DNA from: an uncultured Bacteroides sp.
Lineage (GTDB): Bacteria > Bacteroidota > Bacteroidia > Bacteroidales > Bacteroidaceae
Length of the DNA: 64,000 bases
Reading direction: 5' to 3'
Assembly: GCA_902388495.1 (NCBI GenBank)
Contig: CABMPP010000001.1
Coordinates: 124,001-188,000, forward strand
Both the position numbers and the translations under genes were made by a program. How positions within the stretch are numbered: position 1 is the stretch's first letter; the number at the start of each line of letters is the position of its first letter. The notes under the pieces were generated by a model. That model was not told where the DNA came from. It saw only the letters and a program-made list of their open reading frames with translations, and did no database searches. This document shows positions 31,503 through 39,811 of this stretch, one piece after another.

Positions 31503-33341
31503 ATGAAGGAATTCCTGCAACTGATGCGGCGCTTTGTGTCGCCTTATAAGAACTATATCGGCTGGGCAATTGTGCTCAATGTGTTATCCGCTATATTCAA
31601 CGTTTTCTCATTTACGCTATTGATTCCTATCCTGAATATCCTTTTCAAGACGGGCGATAATACACAAGTCTATCAGTTTATGGAGTGGGGAGCCGGCAGC
31701 TTGAAAGAAGTTGCGGTGAATAACTTCTACTACTACGTCACCCGGATGATAGAAACACACGGGCCGACTATGACATTGCTGTTCATGGGACTCTTCCTTG
31801 CCTTCATGACGATGCTGAAAACATCCTGCTACTTCGGTTCCTCGGCCATCATGATTCCCCTCCGCACGGGCGTAGTGCGCGATATCCGTATCATGGTCTA
31901 TTCCAAAGTAATGCATCTGCCGCTCGGCTTCTTCTCCGAAGAGAGGAAAGGAGACATCATTGCCCGTATGAGCGGTGACGTGGGCGAGATTGAAAACTCC
32001 ATCACCAGTTCGCTGGATATGTTGCTGAAGAATCCGATTCTGATACTTCTTTATTTCTCGACCTTGATTGTCACCAGCTGGCAGTTGACGCTGTTCACCA
32101 TCCTGGTGCTGCCCGGTATGGGCTGGCTGATGGGGAAAGTCGGCAAGAAGCTGAAACGTAAGTCTTTGGAAGCACAGAGCAAATGGAGCGACACCATGTC
32201 TCAGCTGGAAGAAACGCTCGGCGGATTGCGCATCATCAAGGCATTCATTGCCGAAGACAAGATGGTGGACCGCTTCAAGCAATGCAGCAACGAGCTGCGC
32301 GATGCAACTAACAAAGTTGCTATGCGCCAGGCACTTGCCCATCCTATGAGTGAATTCCTCGGTACGTTGCTGATAGTGCTGGTGCTTTGGTTCGGCGGTA
32401 TGCTGATTCTGGGAGAATCTTCTTCTATCGAGGCTTCCACGTTCATCTTCTACATGGTTATATTATACAGCATCATCAATCCGTTGAAGGATTTTGCCAA
32501 GGCAGGATACAACATCCCGAAAGGTCTGGCGTCTATGGAGCGTGTCGATAAGATTCTGAAAGCAGAGAACCCGATAAAGGAGCCTGCTAACCCGATGCCT
32601 CTGCATGGCATGAACGATCGGATTGAGTTTAAAGACTTGTCTTTCAGCTACGACGGAAAGCGGGAAGTGCTGAAGCACGTCAATCTGACTGTACCGAAAG
32701 GACATACGATTGCTCTGGTCGGCCAGTCCGGTTCCGGCAAGTCTACGCTGGTCGATCTGTTGCCGCGCTATCACGACGTACAGTCGGGAGAAATAACGAT
32801 AGACGGCGTGAATATCAAGAACTTCCGCATCCACGACCTGCGTGCGCTGATAGGAAATGTAAACCAGGAGGCTATCCTTTTCAATGATACCTTCTTCAAT
32901 AACATCGCTTTCGGTGTAGAGAATGCAACGATGGAGCAAGTCGTCGAGGCGGCGAAGATTGCCAATGCCCACGATTTCATCATGGAGACGGAGAACGGTT
33001 ATCAGACAAATATCGGTGACCGCGGCGGTAAGTTGTCTGGCGGACAACGCCAGCGCATCAGTATTGCCCGCGCCATCTTGAAGAATCCGCCCATACTGAT
33101 ACTCGATGAGGCTACTTCCGCACTCGATACGGAGAGTGAACGCCTAGTGCAAGAGGCTTTGGAGCGGTTGATGAAGACACGTACCACTATTGCCATTGCC
33201 CACCGCCTCAGTACCATCAAGAATGCCGATGAAATCTGTGTGCTCTACGAGGGAGAAATCGTGGAACGCGGCCGGCATGAGGAACTTTTGGCAAAGAACG
33301 GCTACTATAAGAGGCTGAATGACATGCAGTCACTCGCCTGA
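31503..33341 (+). CDS. ABC exporter, MsbA-like (fused permease and ATPase)
   Basis: This 612-residue half-transporter has six predicted helices in the first 330 residues (FLGTLLIVLVLWFGGMLIL is the clearest) and one nucleotide-binding domain. The domain shows Walker A GQSGSGKST (about 403), the signature LSGGQRQR (about 510), Walker B ILILDEATSALD and an H-loop in AIAHRLST. The length suits lipid A or lipid-linked exporters of the MsbA type working as homodimers in the inner membrane. It stands alone behind its own promoter. Other type IV exporters look the same, so the lipid role is probable, not proven. Confidence 0.9.
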   Translation: MKEFLQLMRRFVSPYKNYIGWAIVLNVLSAIFNVFSFTLLIPILNILFKTGDNTQVYQFMEWGAGSLKEVAVNNFYYYVTRMIETHGPTMTLLFMGLFLAFMTMLKTSCYFGSSAIMIPLRTGVVRDIRIMVYSKVMHLPLGFFSEERKGDIIARMSGDVGEIENSITSSLDMLLKNPILILLYFSTLIVTSWQLTLFTILVLPGMGWLMGKVGKKLKRKSLEAQSKWSDTMSQLEETLGGLRIIKAFIAEDKMVDRFKQCSNELRDATNKVAMRQALAHPMSEFLGTLLIVLVLWFGGMLILGESSSIEASTFIFYMVILYSIINPLKDFAKAGYNIPKGLASMERVDKILKAENPIKEPANPMPLHGMNDRIEFKDLSFSYDGKREVLKHVNLTVPKGHTIALVGQSGSGKSTLVDLLPRYHDVQSGEITIDGVNIKNFRIHDLRALIGNVNQEAILFNDTFFNNIAFGVENATMEQVVEAAKIANAHDFIMETENGYQTNIGDRGGKLSGGQRQRISIARAILKNPPILILDEATSALDTESERLVQEALERLMKTRTTIAIAHRLSTIKNADEICVLYEGEIVERGRHEELLAKNGYYKRLNDMQSLA

Positions 33342-33429
33342 TTGCACATCTTTCTCTCCATTTGTTTTTTAGAACTTTCTCCTACATCCTACACCCGGCA
33401 GACAATTCATTCACTTACTGATGATTACG

Positions 33430-33484
33430 GGTGTATAAGAAAACTTGAGGGTGTATAAGGATTATTTATTCCTTATACACCCTC
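33430..33484. terminator. Hairpin after the MsbA-like gene
   Basis: A perfect 15-bp stem GAGGGTGTATAAGGA (33447-33461) / TCCTTATACACCCTC (33470-33484) closes an 8-nt loop. A further direct copy, GGGTGTATAAG, lies just upstream (33429-33439). No T tract follows on the plus strand, so it may be a processing end or a transcription barrier between convergent genes. Confidence 0.55.
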
Positions 33485-33545
33485 ATTGAATCATTGTAAC
33501 ATGCGTTCGATATAAGATATGTAGTTGAGATACTCTGCTTTTAAA

Positions 33546-33722
33546 GGTCCTGTGAACTTGTTGCAACGATCCTGTAGACTTGTTGCAACGACACTGCAAA
33601 CATGCTGCAGTCCTGCTGCAAACTATATTGCAGTGTCGCTGCAACTTGTTTGCAGTACCTCTGTAATAGGTTTGCAGTAGTTCTGCAATAGGTTTGCAGT
33701 AACTTTGCAGAGGTTTTGCAGC
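33546..33722. repeat. 22-bp tandem palindromic repeat array 3
   Basis: Eight units run from 33546 to 33722, each 22 bp except the fourth, which has 23. Units 1-2 carry CTTGTTGCAAC; units 3-8 carry CTGCAA or a variant followed by TTTGCAGT, for example CTGCAACTTGTTTGCAG, an inverted repeat. Period and palindromic design match arrays 1 and 2 though the sequences are unrelated. The array lies between two convergent genes (MsbA-like and RNase H). Confidence 0.87.
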
Positions 33723-33755
33723 ATTAAACATGCATCTTATCTCTTCGTATGCATC

Positions 33756-34388
33756 TTATTTCCGTCCGAAGTCGGCAGGTACTTCTCCCCACTGCTTGGT
33801 CTCCCATTTCAGGATGCGGGTAGTATAAGTGTTCTCGCGCAGCCACTTCTCGGCGCGCTCTATCAATAAGAAAAGTTCTTCGGTCTTGGGTTCGCGTGGT
33901 AGTTTTGTCTTACACTTCTTCTGCCTTACCCAGTTGATAGCGTTTACACTATCGCTATAAATAGGCATGTCGAAGCCTTTCTGTTTGAGCAAGGCAAGGC
34001 CGTGGACGATGGCAAGGAATTCTCCGATATTGTTTGTGCCATACATCGGTCCGAAGTGGAAAACCTGCTGGCGGCTGCCCACGTGTACGCCTTGATACTC
34101 CATTGCTCCGGGATTTCCGCTGCAGGCAGCATCTACTGCAAGGCTGTTCTCTATGACGGCAGCGGGGAGGGGAGCATCTGCGCTTTTAGGGACGTTTGTA
34201 GGAGAGGCAGACCGCTTGATGTAATCGTATGGCGAAGCAGCAAAGGCCCTTTCTGCTTCTTCGCGTGTCTCGAACGACTTGAATTTCGCTCCTTCGTAGC
34301 CCTTGATTTGCAACTGGCACTCCGTCCAGGATGTGTAAATGCCCGGATTGACTCCTGCCCAAACGACGTAAAATTTCTCCTTCTTCAT
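33756..34388 (-). CDS. Ribonuclease HI with N-terminal hybrid-binding domain
   Basis: The 210-residue cytoplasmic protein removes RNA from RNA-DNA hybrids. The N-terminal caulimovirus viroplasmin-type domain (FYVVWAGVNPGIYTSWTEC, FKSFETREEAERAF) binds hybrids, and the RNase H domain has the acidic residues in LAVDAACSGNPG, NIGEFLAIVHGL, IYSDSVNAINWV and a C-terminal Asp (VPADFGRK). I start at ATG 34388 (MKKEKFYVV): a longer frame from 34487 would contain the -7 box at 34398-34405. It is divergent from the nitroreductase-like gene. Confidence 0.92.
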   Translation of the reverse strand: MKKEKFYVVWAGVNPGIYTSWTECQLQIKGYEGAKFKSFETREEAERAFAASPYDYIKRSASPTNVPKSADAPLPAAVIENSLAVDAACSGNPGAMEYQGVHVGSRQQVFHFGPMYGTNNIGEFLAIVHGLALLKQKGFDMPIYSDSVNAINWVRQKKCKTKLPREPKTEELFLLIERAEKWLRENTYTTRILKWETKQWGEVPADFGRK

Positions 34389-34397
34389 AATAGGCGA

Positions 34398-34405
34398 CAA
34401 AGGTA
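34398..34405 (-). promoter_or_regulatory. -7 box of the RNase H gene
   Basis: The minus strand reads TACCTTTG only 10 bp before ATG 34388, giving a very short leader. Confidence 0.5.
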
Positions 34406-34503
34406 AGAATATATTCTGCAAAACCGAACAACTTCTCCCCCTCACTTGTTCTATCAATATAGGAAAACAATAAATTAAGAAAACCATTATGAGAGAAAGA
34501 CAT

Positions 34504-35106
34504 ATGAAGAGGACATTTGAAGAGGCTTTGGAGCATCGCCGTACGTATTATTCCATCAACAGTGACTCGCCCGTGCTGGACGAGGAAGTGGTACACGCCA
34601 TCCGCGTGGCGGTGAAGCATGTGCCGTCGGCATTCAATTCGCAGACAACGCGCGTAGTATTGTTGCTGGGCGACGAACATCAGAAGTTGTGGCGGATCGT
34701 GAAAGACCAGCTGAGAGCCCTGGTTCCCGCAGACCGTTTCCAGAAGACAGAAGAAAAGATTGACGGCTCCTTTGCCTGCGGACACGGTACCATCCTCTTC
34801 TTTGAGGAACATGCCATCGTGACGAAGCTGGAAGAGCAATTCCCTGCCTACAAGCATAACTTTGCCACCTGGTCGCAGCAGACTTCTGCCATGCACCAAT
34901 TCGCCATTTGGACCATGCTCGAAGACTTGGGCCTGGGAGCCTCCCTGCAACACTACAACCCGCTGATTGACGAGGAAGTACGCCGCACCTGGCATCTGCC
35001 CGAAACGTGGACACTCGTTGCACAAATGCCTTTCGGTACGCCCACCGCCGAGCCGGGTGAGAAGGAATTTGATGATTTGAGCGAACGTATCAAGATTTTC
35101 CTTTAA
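34504..35106 (+). CDS. Nitroreductase-family protein, Frm2-like
   Basis: The 200-residue flavoprotein candidate of the nitroreductase superfamily resembles the fatty-acid-repression mutant (Frm2/Hbn1) branch: FEEALEHRRTYYSI at the start, HVPSAFNSQTTRVVLLLG, GTILFFEE, NFATWSQQTSAMHQFAIWTMLEDLGLGASLQHYNP (cut as NFATWSQQTSAMHQFAIW and MLEDLGLGASLQHYNP) and FGTPTAEPGEKEF. It probably reduces nitro or quinone compounds with NAD(P)H and FMN. An ATG 15 bases upstream (34489) is also possible; I prefer 34504 because relatives begin MKRTFEEAL. Confidence 0.85.
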   Translation: MKRTFEEALEHRRTYYSINSDSPVLDEEVVHAIRVAVKHVPSAFNSQTTRVVLLLGDEHQKLWRIVKDQLRALVPADRFQKTEEKIDGSFACGHGTILFFEEHAIVTKLEEQFPAYKHNFATWSQQTSAMHQFAIWTMLEDLGLGASLQHYNPLIDEEVRRTWHLPETWTLVAQMPFGTPTAEPGEKEFDDLSERIKIFL

Positions 35107-35124
35107 ACAGATGAAATAATTTGT

Positions 35125-35146
35125 TTACCTTTGCCTGCAAAGGTAA
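35125..35146. promoter_or_regulatory. Palindromic promoter element before aroK
   Basis: TTACCTTTGC-CT-GCAAAGGTAA is a perfect inverted repeat. Its left arm contains a consensus -7 box TACCTTTG (35126-35133) for aroK, and its right arm presents the same box on the other strand. It could be a bidirectional start site or a repressor site over the promoter. Confidence 0.5.
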
Positions 35147-35152
35147 GCAGAT

Positions 35153-35680
35153 ATGATACGTATTTTCTTGACCGGCTACATGGGAGCCGGAAAAACAACT
35201 TTAGGAAAGGCTTTTGCCCGCCAACTGAATGTGCCGTTCATCGACCTGGACTGGCACATCGAAGAACGTTTTCACAAATCAATCCGTGAATTGTTCGCCG
35301 AGCGGGGAGAGGCCTCTTTTCGTGAACTGGAACGGACGATGCTGCACGAGGTGGGCGAGTTTGAGGATGTAGTCATTTCCACCGGCGGCGGCACCCCTTG
35401 TTTCTTCGATAACATGGACTATATGAACAGTTGCGGACAGACGGTGTTTCTGGACGTACACCCCGATGTGCTGTTCCGGCGCTTGCGCATAGCTACCCAG
35501 AAGCGCCCCATCCTGCAAGGCAAGACGGACGAGGAGTTGCGTGCCTTCATTGTGGAGGCATTGGAAAAGCGTGCCCCTTTCTATTCGCGGGCGCTTTATC
35601 GTTTTGATGCCGGACGCTTGGAAAGTTATAGTCAGATAGCCGAATCCGTGCAACAATTGCGTAATCTTTTGAACCTTTAA
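35153..35680 (+). CDS. aroK: Shikimate kinase
   Basis: The 175-residue enzyme phosphorylates shikimate at O3 in aromatic amino-acid synthesis. Walker A is GYMGAGKTT (8-16), the shikimate-binding Asp lies in FIDLDWHIEERF, GEASFRELE and ISTGGGTPC are both present, and the lid has QKRPIL. Length and motifs are typical. The gene follows a palindromic promoter and stands alone before speA. Confidence 0.95.
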   Translation: MIRIFLTGYMGAGKTTLGKAFARQLNVPFIDLDWHIEERFHKSIRELFAERGEASFRELERTMLHEVGEFEDVVISTGGGTPCFFDNMDYMNSCGQTVFLDVHPDVLFRRLRIATQKRPILQGKTDEELRAFIVEALEKRAPFYSRALYRFDAGRLESYSQIAESVQQLRNLLNL

Positions 35681-35736
35681 TCCCTTGTAAATGTGTATTT
35701 TTCGGCCAAAAGAGCGGGAAATATTATATTTATATG

Positions 35737-35744
35737 TATTTTTG
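35737..35744 (+). promoter_or_regulatory. -7 box of the speA-argB operon
   Basis: TATTTTTG matches TAnnTTTG and lies 44 bp before the speA ATG. Confidence 0.45.
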
Positions 35745-35788
35745 TCCCCCTTTATATTTCAAATCACTAAACTGCAAAGTAACAAAAA

Positions 35789-37681
35789 ATGAGAAAATGG
35801 CGTATTGAAGATTCAGAAGAGCTGTACAACATAACAGGTTGGGGCACTTCGTACTTTAGTATCAATGACAAAGGTCATGTTGTGGTAACACCGCGTAAGA
35901 ATGGCGTTGCCGTCGATTTAAAAGAGTTGGTAGACGAGTTGCAACTGCGCGATGTGACGGCCCCTATGTTGTTACGTTTTCCTGACATCCTCGACAACCG
36001 GATTGAGAAAACTTCTTGCTGTTTCAAGCAGGCAGCCGAGGAATACGGTTATAAGGCGGAAAACTTCATCATTTATCCCATTAAGGTGAATCAGATGCGC
36101 CCGGTAGTGGAGGAAATCATCAGCCACGGCAAGAAGTTCAACTTGGGGCTGGAAGCTGGTTCCAAACCCGAACTGCATGCCGTGATTGCCATCAATACGG
36201 ACTCCGATTCGCTGATTATCTGCAACGGCTACAAAGATGAGAGCTATATAGAGTTGGCTTTGCTTGCTCAGAAGATGGGTAAGCGCATCTTCCTTGTAGT
36301 AGAAAAAATGAACGAGCTTAAACTGATTGCCAAGATGGCGAAGCAGTTGAACGTAAGACCTAATATCGGTATTCGCATTAAGCTGGCTTCTTCGGGAAGT
36401 GGCAAGTGGGAAGATTCCGGCGGGGATGCAAGCAAGTTTGGTCTGTCTTCCAGCGAATTGCTCGAGGCGCTCGACTTTTTGTCGGATAAAGGCTTGCAGG
36501 ATTGTCTGAAATTGATACATTTTCACATCGGTAGCCAGGTGACGAAGATACGCCGCATCAAGACTGCACTTCGTGAGGCTTCGCAATTCTATGTCCAGTT
36601 GCATGCCATGGGCTTTAAGGTGGAGTTTGTGGATATAGGCGGTGGTCTTGGCGTGGATTATGACGGGACCCGTTCTTCCAGCAGTGAGAGCAGTGTGAAC
36701 TATTCCATTCAGGAATACGTCAACGACTCCATATCTACCTTGGTAGATGCCAGCGATAAGAATGGCATTCCCCATCCTAATATTATCACCGAGAGCGGAC
36801 GCGCTCTGACCGCCCATCACTCCGTGCTCATCTTCGAGGTGCTGGAAACCACTACTTTGCCCGAGTGGGACGATGACGAAGTGGTGACGGAAGACGACCA
36901 TGAACTGCTACGCGAACTTTATGGCATTTGGGACACACTGAACCAGAACAAGATGCTGGAAGCCTGGCACGATGCGCAGCAGATTCGCGAAGAAGCGCTC
37001 GACTTGTTCAGCCACGGTATTGTGGACTTGAAGACACGTGCGCAGATAGAACGTCTGTATTGGTCTATCATGCGCGAAGTGCATCAGATAGCAAGCGGAC
37101 TGAAACATGCTCCCGATGAATTCCGCGGTCTTCCTAAGCTGCTGGCGGATAAATATTTCTGTAACTTCTCGCTCTTCCAGTCCTTGCCGGACTCGTGGGC
37201 GATAGACCAGATATTCCCCATTATGCCTATCCAGCGCCTGGACGAGAAACCCGAACGCTCCGCCACTTTGCAGGACGTGACTTGCGACTCCGACGGAAAG
37301 ATAGCCAACTTTATCTCTACGAAGAATGTGGCACACTACCTGCCGGTGCACTCCCTGAAGAGCAAGGAGCCTTATTATGTAGGTGTGTTCCTGGTGGGCG
37401 CTTATCAGGAAATCTTGGGCGATATGCACAATCTATTCGGCGATACCAATGCCGTACATATCTCTGTCAGTGACAAGGGGTACTCCATCGATCAGGTGAT
37501 TGACGGTGAAACAGTTGCCGAAGTGCTGGACTACGTGCAATACAGTCCTAAGAAACTGGTGCGTACCCTCGAAACCTGGGTGTCGCAATCGGTCAAGGAA
37601 GGGCGCATTTCGCTGGAAGAAGGAAAAGAATTCTTGTCTAACTATCGTTCCGGACTCTACGGATATACTTATTTGGAATAA
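35789..37681 (+). CDS. speA: Biosynthetic arginine decarboxylase
   Basis: The 630-residue PLP fold-type III enzyme converts arginine to agmatine for polyamine synthesis. It opens MRKWRIEDSEELYNITGWG, a hallmark of SpeA; the PLP lysine is in YPIKVNQ (about 99), the glycine-rich phosphate site is FVDIGGGLGVDYDG and the substrate loop is ESGRALTAHHSVL. The stop codon overlaps the argB start in TAATG, so the two genes are coupled. Pairing an arginine-using enzyme with an arginine-making enzyme suggests joint control of arginine supply for polyamines. Confidence 0.96.
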   Translation: MRKWRIEDSEELYNITGWGTSYFSINDKGHVVVTPRKNGVAVDLKELVDELQLRDVTAPMLLRFPDILDNRIEKTSCCFKQAAEEYGYKAENFIIYPIKVNQMRPVVEEIISHGKKFNLGLEAGSKPELHAVIAINTDSDSLIICNGYKDESYIELALLAQKMGKRIFLVVEKMNELKLIAKMAKQLNVRPNIGIRIKLASSGSGKWEDSGGDASKFGLSSSELLEALDFLSDKGLQDCLKLIHFHIGSQVTKIRRIKTALREASQFYVQLHAMGFKVEFVDIGGGLGVDYDGTRSSSSESSVNYSIQEYVNDSISTLVDASDKNGIPHPNIITESGRALTAHHSVLIFEVLETTTLPEWDDDEVVTEDDHELLRELYGIWDTLNQNKMLEAWHDAQQIREEALDLFSHGIVDLKTRAQIERLYWSIMREVHQIASGLKHAPDEFRGLPKLLADKYFCNFSLFQSLPDSWAIDQIFPIMPIQRLDEKPERSATLQDVTCDSDGKIANFISTKNVAHYLPVHSLKSKEPYYVGVFLVGAYQEILGDMHNLFGDTNAVHISVSDKGYSIDQVIDGETVAEVLDYVQYSPKKLVRTLETWVSQSVKEGRISLEEGKEFLSNYRSGLYGYTYLE

Positions 37682-38454
37682 TGAGAGAAAAACTTACTGT
37701 AATCAAAGTGGGTGGCAAAATCGTAGAAGAGGAAGCCACCCTCTACAAGTTGTTGGATGACTTTGCCGCCATCGACGGTTATAAAGTCCTGGTACACGGG
37801 GGCGGACGCTCGGCTACCAAGCTGGCCGCCCAACTGGGTATTGAAAGCAAAATGGTAAATGGACGTCGCATCACCGATGCCGAAACCCTGAAAGTGGTGA
37901 CAATGGTGTACGGCGGATTGGTAAACAAGAACATCGTAGCCGGACTGCAGGCGCGCGGCGTCAATGCACTGGGGCTTACGGGTGCCGATATGGATGTGAT
38001 CCGCTCCGTGAAGCGTCCCGTGAAAGAAGTGGACTATGGCTTTGTGGGCGATGTGAAGCAGGTAAATGCTGCTTTCCTGGGCGACCTGATCCATAAAGGG
38101 GTCGTTCCCGTGATGGCTCCGCTGACGCACGACGGCAACGGACACATGCTGAATACGAACGCCGACACCATTGCCGGCGAAACGGCCAAGGCACTGGCAA
38201 GCCTGTTCGACGTAACCCTGGTCTTCTGTTTTGAGAAGAAAGGTGTATTGCGCGACGAAAACGATGACGACAGCGTCATTCCGCAGATTACACCTGCTGA
38301 ATTCCAGCAATACGTGGCCGACGGAGTGATTCAAGGAGGTATGATTCCGAAACTGGAGAACTCTTTTGAGGCATTGAATGCCGGTGTGTCCGAAGTCGTA
38401 ATTACCTTGGCTTCAGCGATTAATGGAAACAGTGGAACCCGAATCAAAAAATAA
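37681..38454 (+). CDS. argB: Acetyl- or succinylglutamate kinase
   Basis: The 257-residue amino-acid kinase phosphorylates the gamma-carboxylate of N-acylglutamate in arginine synthesis. It has TVIKVGGKIVEEE, LVHGGGRSATKLAAQLGI, GLTGADMDVIRS, NTNADTIAGETAKAL and GGMIPKLENSFEAL. Bacteroides fragilis is known to use N-succinyl intermediates in this pathway, so the substrate may be N-succinylglutamate. It shares one base with the speA stop codon. A sigma factor gene follows after 61 bp, possibly on the same transcript. Confidence 0.94.
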   Translation: MREKLTVIKVGGKIVEEEATLYKLLDDFAAIDGYKVLVHGGGRSATKLAAQLGIESKMVNGRRITDAETLKVVTMVYGGLVNKNIVAGLQARGVNALGLTGADMDVIRSVKRPVKEVDYGFVGDVKQVNAAFLGDLIHKGVVPVMAPLTHDGNGHMLNTNADTIAGETAKALASLFDVTLVFCFEKKGVLRDENDDDSVIPQITPAEFQQYVADGVIQGGMIPKLENSFEALNAGVSEVVITLASAINGNSGTRIKK

Positions 38455-38515
38455 TTCAGAAAAAAGTGGTGGTAAGCTGTAACTTTCTGTATACTTAACC
38501 GTCAATTTATTAGAG

Positions 38516-39025
38516 ATGCAAGAACTCAGCTTTCGTAATGACATTCTCCCTCTGAAAGACAAGCTCTTTCGGTTAGCCCTGAGAATAACGTTCGATAGGG
38601 CAGAAGCAGAGGATGTTGTGCAGGAAACGCTGATAAGGGTCTGGAACAAGCGTGATGAGTGGACGCAATTCGGTTCTGTCGAAGCCTATTGCCTGACAGT
38701 GGCAAAGAATCTGGCGATAGACCGCAGCGAAAAGAAAGATGCTCAGACCGTGGAGTTGACTCCTGAAATGGAGGAGGCCTCAGATGCATCGAGCCCTTAC
38801 GAGAAGTTGGTGAACAAAGAACGTATGACGTTGATACACCGGCTGATGAACGAGCTTCCCGAGAAACAACGACTGATTATGGAGTTGAGGGACATCGAAG
38901 GTAAGAGCTACAAGGAAATAGCGGCAGCCTTGAACTTGACCGAGGAACAAGTAAAAGTAAACCTCTTCAGGGCGCGGCAAAAAGTAAAACAAAAGTTTAT
39001 AGATATAGAAGGTTATGGACTCTAA
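38516..39025 (+). CDS. ECF-type RNA polymerase sigma factor
   Basis: The 169-residue sigma-70 factor of the extracytoplasmic type has region 2 around RLALRITFDRAEAEDVVQETLIRVW and region 4 around LPEKQRLIMELRDIEGKSYKEIAAALNLTEEQVKVNLFRARQ (cut here as the two marks LPEKQRLIMELRDIEG and SYKEIAAALNLTEEQVKV). The next gene, a likely membrane anti-sigma, overlaps it by 11 bp. The pair should respond to an envelope signal. The promoters it recognises are unknown. Confidence 0.92.
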   Translation: MQELSFRNDILPLKDKLFRLALRITFDRAEAEDVVQETLIRVWNKRDEWTQFGSVEAYCLTVAKNLAIDRSEKKDAQTVELTPEMEEASDASSPYEKLVNKERMTLIHRLMNELPEKQRLIMELRDIEGKSYKEIAAALNLTEEQVKVNLFRARQKVKQKFIDIEGYGL

Positions 39026-39497
39026 ATATATAGAACAACTCTTGGAACGCTACTGGCAGTGCGAGACTTCCCTCGAAGAAGAAGCGCAGCTACGTACATT
39101 CTTTAGTGAAGGCAATGTTCCCGCACATCTGCTTCGCTACAAGGACTTGTTTGTATATCAGCAGTTTCTGCAAGAAGACCGTCTGGGCGAAGATTTCGAC
39201 GCACGGGTACTTGCCGAAGTGGAAGTTCCGGTAGTCAAGGCCAAGCGCCTGACGTTGACCGCTCGCTTCATGCCGTTGTTCAAAGCCGCCGCAGTAGTGG
39301 CAGTGGTTCTTTCGTTGGGGAATGTGATGCAACATTCATTTTTCTCGGATGTGAAGGAGGTAGCCGCCGCCGATACCATCGGCAAACAAATTTCCGCACC
39401 GTCGGTCGCTCTTTCGGGAGAGGCAGCCGTGACGCACGAGAAGCAGCTGATAGACAGCCTGCGGCGTGTAGAGAAGGAAGCGGAAATCAAGGAATAG
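39015..39497 (+). CDS. Probable anti-sigma partner, single-pass membrane protein
   Basis: The 160-residue protein starts within the sigma factor gene. It has a cytoplasmic acidic helix typical of Bacteroides anti-sigma-like proteins (LLERYWQCETSLEEEAQLRTFF), one membrane helix (LFKAAAVVAVVLSLGNVM, about 89-106) and a short periplasmic tail. It likely holds the sigma factor inactive at the membrane. The tail has no FecR or protease-site domain that I recognise, so the signal is unknown. The anti-sigma role is inferred from gene overlap and topology. Confidence 0.7.
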   Translation: MDSKYIEQLLERYWQCETSLEEEAQLRTFFSEGNVPAHLLRYKDLFVYQQFLQEDRLGEDFDARVLAEVEVPVVKAKRLTLTARFMPLFKAAAVVAVVLSLGNVMQHSFFSDVKEVAAADTIGKQISAPSVALSGEAAVTHEKQLIDSLRRVEKEAEIKE

Positions 39498-39634
39498 ATG
39501 TTTTCATTTGCTTTTTAAAAATAACATTTTCATTTGCTTTAAACATAATATAGTTAGTGTGCTTTATTAAAACAACTTGAGGCTGTGAAGTTTCAATTCT
39601 CTCAAAATCTTATAAAAAACTAACTAAGATAGAT
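39498..39634. other. Noncoding stretch with a 14-bp direct repeat
   Basis: TTTTCATTTGCTTT occurs at 39501-39514 and 39527-39540. No gene is visible between the anti-sigma stop and the terminator. Confidence 0.5.
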
Positions 39635-39670
39635 GGGACGCCGCGTGATGCAGCGTCCCTTTATTTTTTT
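39635..39670 (+). terminator. Rho-independent terminator of the sigma/anti-sigma operon
   Basis: Stem GGGACGC (39635-39641) / GCGTCCC (39653-39659) is followed by TTTATTTTTTT. Confidence 0.85.
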
Positions 39671-39703
39671 ATGCCCTTCTCCAAGGAGGTGGTAAAAACA
39701 CGA

Positions 39704-39725
39704 AAGGCTTCCTCCCGGAAGCCTT
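39704..39725 (-). terminator. Hairpin after the GIN-domain gene
   Basis: A perfect 9-bp stem AAGGCTTCC / GGAAGCCTT encloses a 4-nt loop. In the minus direction it is followed by TCGTGTTTTT, so it probably ends the GIN-domain transcript, about 90 bp after its stop codon. Confidence 0.65.
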
Positions 39726-39811
39726 ACGCCATTCATATAGGTTATTTTTAGAGAGAATCTAGTTTAGGTCTGTTTATTCATTAATCTTAAAATATATACA
39801 ATCAATCCCAA

